Shown in pieces: positions 42,644 through 51,635 of a stretch of 64,000 nucleotides of DNA. Origin of the DNA: VAZQ01 sp963702695 (GTDB taxonomy: Bacteria; Pseudomonadota; Alphaproteobacteria; Rhizobiales; Xanthobacteraceae); assembly GCA_963702695.1 (NCBI GenBank), contig CAVPDS010000003.1, forward strand, positions 124,001 to 188,000, in the 5' to 3' direction. The notes beneath the pieces were generated by a model, which had not been told where the DNA came from, made no database searches, and saw only the letters and a list, made by a program, of their open reading frames with translations. The position numbers and the translations under genes were made by a program. Numbering within the stretch: position 1 is the first letter of the stretch; each line of letters opens with the position of its first letter.

Positions 42644-43972
42644 ATGACGGCGACAGCCCTGCAATCAAAGCAGTGGGAGCCCCCGAAGCGCGTTGAGCTC
42701 GGCGAGATCGTGCGGATTTCGACCTCGATGCTCGGCGAGCCGGATATCCCGTGGTCCCGAACCGAGGATATCGCGACCATCCATTCCAACGGCATGGATT
42801 GGGATGTCGGCACCATGGTCTATACGCCGGATGACAAGAACAAGATCGCGGTCGGACCGGACGGCAAGAAAGTCGGGATTTTCATGACCCACGGCGGCGC
42901 CAGCGACTGGCGCTCGATGGAGCCGCTCGCCAAAACCTTCTGCGGCAAGCGTGGCTACAAGGTCTGCTCGATGACCTATCCAGGCCGCTTCTATTTCGAC
43001 GATCCGAGCCATGACTGGCCGGGCGACACCTTCGGGGCCGACGGCACGGTGCGTACGCCGATCTGGCGACGCGGGGAAGTCATTACCCCGGACCAGTATG
43101 AGATCAAGGCCGACAACGACCACCGCGAAATCTACGGCACGCGCCGCTATGCGATGGCGAAGCCCGATTCCCAGTTCTACCTGCGCATGGCGTCATGGCC
43201 GAAAGCCATCGTCGACGCGATGAAGGATATTTGCGCGCGGCACTTCCCTCCCGATGAGTGGTCGATCTACGTCCATGGCCATTCGACCGGCGGGCCATTC
43301 GTGCACACGCTGATGCAGCGGTGCGAGAACGTGCGCGGGCTGATCGGTGTCGAGAATTCGCCGTTCGGCTGGATGTTCAACAAGATGACTGGGCACGACT
43401 GGCCGACGCCATTCAACTGCGTGCTGGTGCGGGATTGGCGGGAACTGGCGCGCTACCGCGGCGCCGAGCTTGCTCTGCAGGAGGGCGAGAAGCCATTGTT
43501 CCGCCTGGCGCAGGTGATGGAGCAGATTTTCGAGCTGTGGGAGTCGTCGAAACGCGCGCCGCAGTTCAAAGCTGAGAACTGGTATCACAACCGCACGGTG
43601 TCATGCCTGACCGAAGCCGCGCAAGTTGCGGCGAAGAATCAGAAGATGAACAAGGAGGAGACCAAAGCCCTGGTCGAGGAGTATCTCGACTACGGCATGC
43701 CGCTGCAGAAGCCGGGCGCGAAGCCGGTGCCGCCGTTGCTGCACGGCATCTGCGAATTCAGCCGCGACCATCGGCCCGACAAGTACGAGATGATGCGCGG
43801 CGAATACGCGAAGCTGAGGCCAGCGCCGAAGTTCGAATACGTTCAGTTGGGCACCGGCATCCACTCCTACTGGCGGCCGGAAGAAGGCCTGCCGCTGGGA
43901 GTCTGTCCCGCCGTCGTCAAGATCTGGGACGAGGCGATCATGAACGGCTGGTACGAGACCGACGTTCGTTGA
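42644..43972 (+). CDS. Alpha/beta-hydrolase family protein
   Basis: A 442-residue protein with a central alpha/beta-hydrolase core. The nucleophile elbow YVHGHSTGGPF places Ser at about 214. FMTHGGASDWRSMEPLA (about 80-96) supplies the oxyanion region, and a C-terminal LGTGIHSYWRPE could give the catalytic His. It lies 58 bases after the Dpp-like ATPase gene on the same strand, so it probably belongs to the operon and hydrolyses an imported ester or amide (inference). The protein is longer than typical esterases, with an extra helical segment around 270-370. No specific family is recognised. Confidence 0.7.
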   Translation: MTATALQSKQWEPPKRVELGEIVRISTSMLGEPDIPWSRTEDIATIHSNGMDWDVGTMVYTPDDKNKIAVGPDGKKVGIFMTHGGASDWRSMEPLAKTFCGKRGYKVCSMTYPGRFYFDDPSHDWPGDTFGADGTVRTPIWRRGEVITPDQYEIKADNDHREIYGTRRYAMAKPDSQFYLRMASWPKAIVDAMKDICARHFPPDEWSIYVHGHSTGGPFVHTLMQRCENVRGLIGVENSPFGWMFNKMTGHDWPTPFNCVLVRDWRELARYRGAELALQEGEKPLFRLAQVMEQIFELWESSKRAPQFKAENWYHNRTVSCLTEAAQVAAKNQKMNKEETKALVEEYLDYGMPLQKPGAKPVPPLLHGICEFSRDHRPDKYEMMRGEYAKLRPAPKFEYVQLGTGIHSYWRPEEGLPLGVCPAVVKIWDEAIMNGWYETDVR

Positions 43973-44017
43973 GCGCCCGAGCGCCGTTCGTTCCGAGTGA
44001 CGGGCTTCTCCTCCGGT

Positions 44018-44042
44018 CGTCCTCGCGGAAGCGGGGATGACA
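44018..44042. repeat. Half-copy of a GC-rich intergenic repeat
   Basis: GTCGTCCTCGCGGAAGCGGGGATGAC resembles one arm of the repeat at 45645-45728 (GCGGGGA core) and lies in the 95-base gap between convergent genes. Confidence 0.35.
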
Positions 44043-44067
44043 AGAAGCGAGGCCGCGCGCGTTACGC

Positions 44068-45606
44068 CTACTTCACAATCATATCCGTCCCGAATGTGCG
44101 ATTGTGCGGCGTCGGCGTGTACTCCACCTTGTTGGTGTTGACGCCGTAAACCACGTTCAGGCGCCAGAGCCAGAGGGCCGGTACGTCCTCCAGCAGAATG
44201 TTGAACGACTTCTGCAGCAGCTTCTTGCGCTTCTCCGGATCGAACTCGGAGCGTGACTCCGCGATGACCTTGTCGAACTCGGGATTCGAGTAGCGGATGC
44301 GCGGCGAAACGCCGGTCTCGAACATCTGCGAGAGCGCGGCGCTCGGATCGATCATCGAGCCGCGCCCGTGATAGAAGAACGAGCGATCGCCCCGCTTGAT
44401 GGCCGCAAATTCCGTCGCATATTCCGGCGTGAGCAGCTTGACCTTGAAGCCGGCGGCCTCGAGCATCGGCACCATGGCGGTGGCGGCCTGCCGATCGTAC
44501 AGGTAGCGGTCGGTCGTGGTGGAAAAGGTGATTTCGGTCCCAACCAGCCCCGCCTTCTCCAGCAGCGCGCGCGCCTTCTGCGGATTGTATTCGTATTTCG
44601 GACCGACATCGGGCGACCAGGCGTACTGCCCCTGTCCCACCGGGCCATGCAGGATCGTGGCGTGACCCTGCAGCACCGTCTTGATGATCAGATCGCGGTC
44701 GATCGCATACGCCACCGCTTGGCGCGCTAGCTTGCTGTCCCACGGCTTGTACTTGCTGTTCATGCCCAGGAACATGCCCTCGACCGACGGCACGGCCTTG
44801 GCGAGGATGCCTGGCGTCTTTTCCATCCGCGCGACCAGATGCGGCGGAATCAGCTGGGCGATCTGGATCTCTCCGTTCAGCAGGCCGGTCACCCTGGCCT
44901 CGTCCTCCTTGACGCGCATGAAGATGAGGCGATCGGGATTTTCCTTCTTGATGCCGGGCCAGTTCGGATTCTTCTCCAGTACCATGCGCTGGCCGATGAT
45001 GACCTGCTTCAGCACATAGGGCCCCCACCCCAGCGCATGATCGCGGTCGGCTTTGTCCGCGCCGTAGGCGTCGTAGAGGTCCTTCGCGGTGATGATGAAT
45101 TCGTCGAACAGAAATCCCGGCAGATCGGCCGTCGGCTCACTCGTGATCAACTTCACGGTATGGTCGTCGACCACTTCTGCTGATTTCACCGGATGGACGA
45201 TCGACGACTGCTCCGAGTGCGGGTCATTCTTGGTGCGCCAGATCGAGTGCACGATATCGGCCGCGGTCAGTTCCTTGCCGTCGCCGTGCCGCTTCAGTCC
45301 CTTGCGGAGATGAAAGATCCACACGTTATGGTCGTTCGGGTCGACCTCCCAGCTCTCCGCCAGCATCCCTTTGTAATCGCCGACCTTGGCGTCGTAGGTG
45401 CCGAGGCAGCCGTAGACCTGGCACCAGATGCCGTACATCTGCGCGGTCGAGTCGGCATAGGGGTTGCGTGACGAGAAGTCGCTCGTCACCGCGACCGTGA
45501 TGGTCGATTGGGCGTGGGCCGGGCGCGCCGCCACCAAGGCGCCGACCGCTAATGCCAGGACGCCGGCGAATAAAGTGAGCGTCCGAAACCGTCCCAAGTA
45601 CGTCAT
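44068..45606 (-). CDS. ABC transporter substrate-binding protein, family 5 (DppA/OppA-like)
   Basis: A 512-residue periplasmic protein with signal peptide (LTLFAGVLALAVGALVAARPAHAQ). Family-5 landmarks: MLAESWEVDPNDHNVWIFHLRKGLKRHDG-type segment (residues about 80-107), LTAADIVHSIWRTKN, ADRDHALGWGPYVLK, KLARQAVAYAIDRDLI, and a C-terminal LWLWRLNVVYGVN. It is the obvious binding partner of the DppBCDF-like system at 38676-42585, although encoded on the opposite strand beyond the alpha/beta-hydrolase gene. GGAGAG precedes the start. Confidence 0.88.
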   Translation of the reverse strand: MTYLGRFRTLTLFAGVLALAVGALVAARPAHAQSTITVAVTSDFSSRNPYADSTAQMYGIWCQVYGCLGTYDAKVGDYKGMLAESWEVDPNDHNVWIFHLRKGLKRHGDGKELTAADIVHSIWRTKNDPHSEQSSIVHPVKSAEVVDDHTVKLITSEPTADLPGFLFDEFIITAKDLYDAYGADKADRDHALGWGPYVLKQVIIGQRMVLEKNPNWPGIKKENPDRLIFMRVKEDEARVTGLLNGEIQIAQLIPPHLVARMEKTPGILAKAVPSVEGMFLGMNSKYKPWDSKLARQAVAYAIDRDLIIKTVLQGHATILHGPVGQGQYAWSPDVGPKYEYNPQKARALLEKAGLVGTEITFSTTTDRYLYDRQAATAMVPMLEAAGFKVKLLTPEYATEFAAIKRGDRSFFYHGRGSMIDPSAALSQMFETGVSPRIRYSNPEFDKVIAESRSEFDPEKRKKLLQKSFNILLEDVPALWLWRLNVVYGVNTNKVEYTPTPHNRTFGTDMIVK

Positions 45607-45644
45607 TGGTCTCTCCGCTTGGATCGATGGGGCCGCGCTATCCG

Positions 45645-45728
45645 CTCATTCCCGCGCAAGCGGGAACCCAGGGCCACCTGCGCCAGCGGCACACACAAAT
45701 CCGTGGATCCCCGCTTGCGCGGGGACGG
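45645..45728. repeat. Inverted-repeat intergenic element with two hairpins
   Basis: CCCGCGCAAGCGGG (45651-45664) and CCCCGCTTGCGCGGGG (45709-45724) are each self-complementary. The two halves are also imperfect inverted copies of one another (CATTCCCGCGCAAGCGGGAACCCA against the reverse complement of TGGATCCCCGCTTGCGCGGGGACG). This is the usual form of an alphaproteobacterial dispersed palindromic repeat. It lies between the binding-protein gene and the dioxygenase gene and may act as a terminator or attenuator. Confidence 0.65.
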
Positions 45729-45767
45729 GCGGAGTGCCGGACACGCTCACAGGTCTCCCAGGCATAT

Positions 45768-46643
45768 TTAGTACAGCGGCTCGCCTTCTGTGGTGCAGCG
45801 GCGCAGCGTGCGGCGCTGCTCGCCCGGCCAGTCGGTGCGGGCATGCAGGCACGCCAGGTTGTCCCACATCACGAGATCGCCGACCCGCCAGACGTGCTCA
45901 TAGATGATGGCGGGATCCTCCGCGATGTCGAAAAGCTTCAGTAACAGTGCTTCGCTTTCATCCCGGTCCATGCCTTCGATCCACATCGTGTTCTGGCTGG
46001 CGACGTAGAGGCCCTTCCGCCCCGAGCCGGGATTGGTGACGATGATGGGCTGCCGGCAATGATGGATATCTTCCAGCTTGTGATTGAGGTTGATCCGCCG
46101 GCCGACGCTGTATTCGTGGCCCTGCATCACCATCAGGCCTTCCAGCCGCCGCTTGAGATCGTCAGGCAGCCGGTCGTAGGCGGCGTACGAGCTCGAGAAC
46201 CGCGTATTGCCGCCTTCGGACGGAATCTGCATTCCGTAGAGAAACGACGCGCGATGGGGGCGCCGGTGGTAACACTTGTCGGTGTGGAACCACATCTCGC
46301 CGTGGCCCAATGAGCCTACGGGTTGACCGTTGGCATCGACGTTGTCGGTGATCAGCATCAGGTCACCCCAGTCCGGCGCATCGACGATCCGACCCGAGCT
46401 CGCCGGCGGCTTGACTCGCTTCGCAACCGGTCCGAAGTAGGATGCGAAGCGGCGCTGATCGTCCTCAGACAGCTTCTGATCGCGGAACACTAGAACCGTA
46501 TGCTTATGCCAGGCATCCTTGACTTGGCGGAGCGTCTCATCGTCCAGCGGACGGCTCAGGTCGACGCCGCTGATCTGAGCGCCGATGACGGGGTGAAGCT
46601 TGGTGATGGTGATGGTGTCGAGTTCTTCCGCTACGGCTGTCAT
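45768..46643 (-). CDS. TauD/TfdA-family Fe(II)/2-oxoglutarate dioxygenase
   Basis: A 291-residue enzyme. The iron facial triad is visible: His 120 and Asp 122 in MWFHTDKCYH, and His about 267 in ACLHARTDW, with a downstream Arg (about 278) for 2-oxoglutarate. GGNTRF supports the family. Members such as taurine and 2,4-D dioxygenases oxidise a C-H next to a leaving group. ATG 46643 with an upstream GGAGA gives the family length; a TTG 23 codons upstream is possible. It is divergent from the LLM monooxygenase gene, suggesting a shared promoter region. Confidence 0.85.
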   Translation of the reverse strand: MTAVAEELDTITITKLHPVIGAQISGVDLSRPLDDETLRQVKDAWHKHTVLVFRDQKLSEDDQRRFASYFGPVAKRVKPPASSGRIVDAPDWGDLMLITDNVDANGQPVGSLGHGEMWFHTDKCYHRRPHRASFLYGMQIPSEGGNTRFSSSYAAYDRLPDDLKRRLEGLMVMQGHEYSVGRRINLNHKLEDIHHCRQPIIVTNPGSGRKGLYVASQNTMWIEGMDRDESEALLLKLFDIAEDPAIIYEHVWRVGDLVMWDNLACLHARTDWPGEQRRTLRRCTTEGEPLY

Positions 46644-46986
46644 TTGAGATGTTTCTCCATTGACTTGCACGGTTGGCGCCGACCGGGGCGCGACCGCTGA
46701 CGTCGCCTCCAATGAGACTCACTCCGCCGACTCGTCCTCACGCCGGAAAATCGTACTTTGTGCAGGACGGTCACCCGCAAGCCGCAATCATAGCCCCGCA
46801 AGGAGCGACTGGCTACGACCGTCGCGAGCACTGGAAACAGCCGCCGGACGACTGCAGCCGGTGCCATAAGCTCCTTGTGCGCGCTCTCGGGTTCAGCAGA
46901 TGGAAATCCGCCACGGACAAGCGGCTTGCCTCCGAAGGAAGCACAAACTAGCGTTGGAGCAGGGGCTGCAGCGGTACGGGACCGGC
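46644..46986. other. Divergent intergenic region between dioxygenase and LLM monooxygenase
   Basis: About 340 bases with no recognisable gene. It must contain both divergent promoters. The frame of the LLM gene is open back to 46900, but the sequence before 46987 is unlike that family. Confidence 0.5.
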
Positions 46987-48336
46987 ATGAGCGCAGCGCG
47001 TCAGATCAAGCTCGGCATGTTCCTGCGGCCGGCTGGCCATCACGTCGCCGGCTGGCGGCATCCCGACGCCTGGGCCGATGGCGGGCTCAACTTCCGCGAC
47101 TATGTGGGGATGGCGCGCACTGCCGAGCGCGGGCTGTTCGATCTCATGTTCTCGGCCGATGCGCTGACCGGGGAGCGTTACGATCGTGAAACGCTCTCGC
47201 GCACGTCCTATGTTGCGTGGATCGAGCCGATGTCGCTGCTCACCGCGCTCGCGCCGGTCACGCAGAACATCGGCCTCGTCTGCACCGCGACCACGACCTA
47301 TGACGAGCCCTACCATATCGCCCGCCGCTTCGCCTCGCTCGATCTCATCAGTGGCGGGCGCTCCGGCTGGAATCTCGTGACCTCCGCCAACAGCGGCGAA
47401 GCACAGAATTTCGGCCGCGAGGAGCATCTCCCCAAGCACGAACGGTATCGGCGCGCGCGCGAATTCGTCGACGTCGTGCGGGGTCTGTGGGATAGCTGGG
47501 ACGACGACGCGTTCGTCTTCGACAAGCACGACGGCCGATTTTACCACCCCGACCGGCGGCACGTGCTCGATCACGCCGGCGAATTCTACAAGGTGAAGGG
47601 CCCGCTCACGGTCTCGCGCTCGCCGCAGGGCCAACCGGTTGTGGTACAGGCAGGAGCCTCGGACGACGGACGCCAGTTGGCCGCGGAAACGGCGGAAGTC
47701 GTGTTCTGCGCGCATCAGAACATCGCGGGCGCGCGCGAATTCTATGGCGACGTGAAGGGACGCATGGCGCGCTGCGGCCGTGATCCCGACCATCTCAAGA
47801 TCATGCCGGGGCTCGGCGTGATGGTTGCCCCGACCCGCCAGCAGGCGCAGGACAAGTTCGAGGAGCTGCAAAACCTCATCCATCCCGAGGTCGGGGTGGC
47901 GCTGCTGTCGAAATACATCGCGTGGGACCTGACCGGCTACGACGTCGACGGCCCGGTGCCGGTGGTGCCGCAGGACCGCGGCGCGCCGACCCGCTCGGCG
48001 CTGCTCAGCGATACGGCGCGCGCGGAAGGGCTCACGATCCGCCAGCTCTATCAGCGCATCGCGGGCGGCCGCGGCCACTATCAGATCGTCGGCTCGCCGC
48101 AGGACGTGGTCGATATGATGGAGGAATGGTTCACCATCGGCGCCGCCGACGGCTTCAATGTGCTGCCGCCGTTCTTCCCCAATTCGCTCGACGAATTTGT
48201 CGCACTCGTGGTGCCGGAAATGCAGCGGCGTGGGCTCTACCGCACGGCCTATGATGGTAGGACGCTGCGGGAGAATCTCGGACTGCCGCGGCCGGCGAGC
48301 CGTTATCAGAGCGACGCGGCGAAGGCCGCGGAGTGA
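46987..48336 (+). CDS. LLM-class flavin-dependent monooxygenase (NtaA/SnaA/DszA-like)
   Basis: A 449-residue member of the bacterial luciferase superfamily, of the group including NtaA (nitrilotriacetate), SnaA and DszA, which use FMNH2 supplied by a separate reductase. Landmarks: IKLGMFLRPAGHHVAGWR, TARTTYDEPYHIARRFASLDLISGGRSGWNLVTS-type barrel core (about 104-137), REEHLPKHERYRRAREF, and QAGASDDGRQLAA. The length fits. No flavin reductase gene is nearby. With the divergent dioxygenase and the TctC-type gene that follows, it may oxidise an N- or S-containing or aromatic compound (inference). Confidence 0.85.
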   Translation: MSAARQIKLGMFLRPAGHHVAGWRHPDAWADGGLNFRDYVGMARTAERGLFDLMFSADALTGERYDRETLSRTSYVAWIEPMSLLTALAPVTQNIGLVCTATTTYDEPYHIARRFASLDLISGGRSGWNLVTSANSGEAQNFGREEHLPKHERYRRAREFVDVVRGLWDSWDDDAFVFDKHDGRFYHPDRRHVLDHAGEFYKVKGPLTVSRSPQGQPVVVQAGASDDGRQLAAETAEVVFCAHQNIAGAREFYGDVKGRMARCGRDPDHLKIMPGLGVMVAPTRQQAQDKFEELQNLIHPEVGVALLSKYIAWDLTGYDVDGPVPVVPQDRGAPTRSALLSDTARAEGLTIRQLYQRIAGGRGHYQIVGSPQDVVDMMEEWFTIGAADGFNVLPPFFPNSLDEFVALVVPEMQRRGLYRTAYDGRTLRENLGLPRPASRYQSDAAKAAE

Positions 48337-48392
48337 ACTGCACGCCGGCGAGGATCGGCGGCGAACAAGAACAACACAGAGGGAGGAAAGCC

Positions 48393-49454
48393 ATGTCCAG
48401 ACTTGCAGGCGCATTGTTGTGCGGCATGCTGATTGCGGGCGCTGCTCCCGCCATCGCCGACCCGGTCGCCGACTTCTATCAGGGCAAGCAAATCCGCTTC
48501 ATCGTGCGTACGCCGCCCGGCGGCGACTATGACCAGTATACACGCCTGCTCGCCCGCTTCATGGGCAAGCATATTCCCGGCAACCCCGCGCTGATCCCCG
48601 TCAACATGCCCGGCGGCGGCGGCATCACCGCGGCTAATTACATGGCGCAGGTCGCGCCACGCGACGGGACCGTGATCGGGATCGTCAGTCAGGGCCTTGC
48701 TGCCGACCAATCGCTCGGCATGTCGCCGGGGCTCAAGGCCGATCTGCGCGAATTCAACTGGATCGCCAATGTTGTCTACTCGAACCAGTTGCTGGTGGTC
48801 TGGCACACCTCGGCGACCAAGACGCTTGAGGACGCCAAGAAGCGCGAAACCCTGATCGGGACTACCGGCGCCGGCTCCGCCTCGGTGCAGTACCCGGCGT
48901 TCTACAACAATGTGCTGGGCACCAAGTTCAAGATCGTGTTCGGCTATCCCGGCGGTCAGGACATCGACTTGGCGATGCAGCGCGGCGAGGTCGAAGGGCG
49001 CGGGACCAATCCTTATTCCGGCTGGATGGCGTCGGAGCCGACCTGGATTCCGCAGAAGCTGATCATCCCTCTCGTCCAGGCGGGAATGGAGAAGGAGCCC
49101 GAACTGCCGGACGTGCCGCTGATTCTCGATCTGCCGGTCAAGCCTGCCGAAAAGCCGATGCTGGAGTTCATGGCCCGCGGCGCCACCGTCGGACGGCCGC
49201 TAGCGACCACGCCAGGGGTGCCGGCCGAGCGCGTGGTGGCGCTGCGCGCGGCCTTCGCGGCGACGCTCAAGGATCCCGACTTCATCGCCACCGCCGCCAA
49301 GGAGCACATGCAAATCCGCCCGATGACGGGCGACAAGCTCGCCGGGATCATCGCCGACCTCCTCAACACGCCGGCGGATGTACGCGAGCGCGTCAAGGCG
49401 GCGCTGCAGCCGAAGAGCGAAACAACGCTCACGGGGGCGCCGAGTAAAAAATAG
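48393..49454 (+). CDS. TctC/Bug-family periplasmic binding protein
   Basis: A 353-residue protein with signal peptide (LAGALLCGMLIAGAAPAIA). The Bug-type pattern is ADFYQGKQIRFIVRTPPGGDYDQYTRLLARFMG, then MPGGGGITAANYMAQVAPRDGT. GAGGGAGGAAAG precedes the ATG. Bug proteins bind carboxylates or other organic acids for tripartite tricarboxylate transporters, but no TctA/TctB membrane genes are present in this window. It lies 56 bases after the LLM gene and is probably co-transcribed with it. Confidence 0.85.
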   Translation: MSRLAGALLCGMLIAGAAPAIADPVADFYQGKQIRFIVRTPPGGDYDQYTRLLARFMGKHIPGNPALIPVNMPGGGGITAANYMAQVAPRDGTVIGIVSQGLAADQSLGMSPGLKADLREFNWIANVVYSNQLLVVWHTSATKTLEDAKKRETLIGTTGAGSASVQYPAFYNNVLGTKFKIVFGYPGGQDIDLAMQRGEVEGRGTNPYSGWMASEPTWIPQKLIIPLVQAGMEKEPELPDVPLILDLPVKPAEKPMLEFMARGATVGRPLATTPGVPAERVVALRAAFAATLKDPDFIATAAKEHMQIRPMTGDKLAGIIADLLNTPADVRERVKAALQPKSETTLTGAPSKK

Positions 49455-49486
49455 AAGTAACAGCCGTCATGCGGCGATTAATGCGC

Positions 49487-49513
49487 TCTCCGTCATCCCC
49501 GTGAGGACGGAGA
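49487..49513 (+). terminator. Stem-loop after TctC-type gene
   Basis: TCTCCGTC and GACGGAGA are perfect 8-base inverted repeats with an 11-base loop, 32 bases downstream of a gene stop. No T-run follows. It could be a terminator-like hairpin or part of a degenerate palindromic repeat. Confidence 0.4.
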
Positions 49514-49640
49514 CCCATACACTTCGCATGTGAACTTTTCCCGCGGACGACCGCGCAATCGGTCCACGTTTCCGCAGGGACGACAGGAGCGAACTGATTT
49601 TTGGCGTTTCCGTATTAGCTGCTCCAACAAGGACACCAGC

Positions 49641-50477
49641 ATGATCGTCGATTGCCAGGTTCACCTATGGACGGAAGAGTCACCAAAGCGGCCGTGGCCT
49701 TCGTGGGGCCGGGCGGTCTCTCACCTCGAGGAGGCGATGACCTATCCGAGGATGCTGACGCTGATGGACGAAGCGGGCGTGGACCGTGCGATCATCGTGC
49801 CGCCGTCATGGGAAGGAGATCGTATCGACTACGCCATGGAAGCGGCCGTAAAGCACCCGGATCGGTTCGCCGTCATGGGGCGCATCGCGCTCGATGATCC
49901 GGAATCGCGGCAACAGCTTCCGGCCTGGAAGAGCCAACGCGGCATGCTGGGGATTCGACTGACCTTCAGCTACGGCAAGGAATCCTGGCTCGATGACGGC
50001 ACCGCCGATTGGTTCTGGCCGGCGGCCGAAGCGGCCGACGTTCCCGTCATGGTCCATCCGCAGGGATGGATGCCGCAAATCACACAGATCGCGGAACGGC
50101 ATCCGAAGCTTAAGCTCATCATCGATCACTTGGGGCTTTCATTGCACATCGCGAAAGCCAATAAGATCCCCGAGGCGATCGAGGGCACGGTTGGCCTGGC
50201 CAAATTTCCCAACGTGTATGTCAAACTTTCGAATGCGCCCTCCTACTCGAAGGAATCGTATCCGTTCCATGACATGCACCCGCACGTGCGGCGCGTGATC
50301 GAGGCCTATGGCGCGCGGCGCTGCTTCTGGGGGACCGACCTCACGTTGCGGTATACGAAGTGCTCGTATCCGGAGCGCGTCACGATGTTTACCAGGGAAA
50401 TGCCGTTCTTGTCGGAGCAGGACAGGGAATGGATCATGGGGCGCGCCATCCTCGAATGCCTTGGCTGGCCCCGGTAA
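49641..50477 (+). CDS. Amidohydrolase-2 family metal-dependent hydrolase
   Basis: A 278-residue TIM-barrel hydrolase of the amidohydrolase-2 group (2-pyrone-4,6-dicarboxylate hydrolase/decarboxylase relatives). N-terminal MIVDCQVHLW carries Q-x-H where many relatives have H-x-H, a variant common in this subgroup. Other motifs: PVMVHPQGWMPQ, KLIIDHLGLS (metal ligand His), and RCFWGTDLTLRY (catalytic Asp). It may hydrolyse a lactone or decarboxylate an acid in the local pathway. It is convergent with the next TctC-like gene. Confidence 0.82.
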   Translation: MIVDCQVHLWTEESPKRPWPSWGRAVSHLEEAMTYPRMLTLMDEAGVDRAIIVPPSWEGDRIDYAMEAAVKHPDRFAVMGRIALDDPESRQQLPAWKSQRGMLGIRLTFSYGKESWLDDGTADWFWPAAEAADVPVMVHPQGWMPQITQIAERHPKLKLIIDHLGLSLHIAKANKIPEAIEGTVGLAKFPNVYVKLSNAPSYSKESYPFHDMHPHVRRVIEAYGARRCFWGTDLTLRYTKCSYPERVTMFTREMPFLSEQDREWIMGRAILECLGWPR

Positions 50478-50519
50478 ACCACCTCAACGTGGAGGACGTG
50501 AGCAGCGGCCGCGCTTTCT

Positions 50520-51608
50520 CTACTTCTTGTGCGGGCCTGTTATCAGGTCCCGCAGCCGCTCGATGACCGGCTCCGGCGTATCGGCAACCCTCTGAATGAG
50601 TTTCTGGATTGCCTGGCTTTGCAAGGGATCGATGTCGATGCCGAGCTTGCGCGCATCGTCCCGGAAGGCGGGATCGCTCATCGTGGCGTCGAAAGCCTCC
50701 TGCAACGCTTTCACTCGTTCGACCGGCACATCGGGAGGAAGTATCAGCGAACGAGCTACGCTGAACTTCAGCGCATAGAATTCCAGCATCCGCCGATCGG
50801 CTTCGGTCTTTGCCAGTTCAACGGCCGTCGGCGTATCCTTGATCTCCCGATTGCGTTCAGTGCCGAACTGCATGAGCACCCTGAATTTTCCCTCACGCCA
50901 CCAATCGACCTTGTTGACCGTAAGATTCGACAAAGCGCCAGCCGCGCCGTTCACCTCGCCGCGTTCGGCGGCGACGAAGAAGTCCGCCGGCCCCTGATAG
51001 CCTGTGATCGGCTGCAGGTGAGCGCCGAACACCTCGTTGACGATGACCGGAAGGACATAGTTGTCGGCACCTACCGCGGTCGCGGCTAAGACGAGCTTTT
51101 GCTGCTTGAGCTGTTCGAAGGTCGCGACCGGTGCTGATTTCATCACCCACAGGATTTGCGGTTCTTGAGCCGCCGAGCCGAGCCAGGCGAACCGGTCGAG
51201 GTCGAACTGAATATTGCCGCCGCTGCGCGACAGAATTCGCAGGCGCGGCTCGAGCAGGATGTTGCTGTTCGGCATGCCCATCGCGGTGCCGTCGCGCGGA
51301 GCGCGGTTATAGAGGTAATTGGCGAGAATCAAGCTGGCGGCGCCCGGCATGCTCTCGACCACGACGGTCGGATTGCCAGGAACATGCTGCCCAAGATGTC
51401 GTGCGATCACGCGCCCGGCGATATCGTAGGCGCCGCCCGGCGGCGCCCCGATGATCATATGCAGCGACTTTCCGCGATAGAAATCCGCGACCGTGTCGGC
51501 GCTCGCCGACAGCGGGCTAAGCAACGTCATCACCAGGGTCGCGATAGCCGCTGCCGAGCCCGTCTTCCGCCTGTAACGATCTGCGTTGCTGCCGGGCGTT
51601 GTGATCAT
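50520..51608 (-). CDS. TctC/Bug-family periplasmic binding protein
   Basis: A 362-residue exported protein (hydrophobic segment AAIATLVMTLLSPLSASA after a short basic N-terminus). Bug motifs: ADFYRGKSLHMIIGAPPGGAYD, GQHVPGNPTVVVESMPGAASLILANYLYNRAPRDGT in sequence. ATG 51608 has GGAG 8 bases upstream. It is similar in pattern to the protein at 48393 (both begin mature with VADFY-GK) and is a more distant relative of the neighbour at 51636. No membrane components are nearby. Confidence 0.82.
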   Translation of the reverse strand: MITTPGSNADRYRRKTGSAAAIATLVMTLLSPLSASADTVADFYRGKSLHMIIGAPPGGAYDIAGRVIARHLGQHVPGNPTVVVESMPGAASLILANYLYNRAPRDGTAMGMPNSNILLEPRLRILSRSGGNIQFDLDRFAWLGSAAQEPQILWVMKSAPVATFEQLKQQKLVLAATAVGADNYVLPVIVNEVFGAHLQPITGYQGPADFFVAAERGEVNGAAGALSNLTVNKVDWWREGKFRVLMQFGTERNREIKDTPTAVELAKTEADRRMLEFYALKFSVARSLILPPDVPVERVKALQEAFDATMSDPAFRDDARKLGIDIDPLQSQAIQKLIQRVADTPEPVIERLRDLITGPHKK

Positions 51609-51635
51609 GAACAAATCTCCAAAATTCTGACCAAC

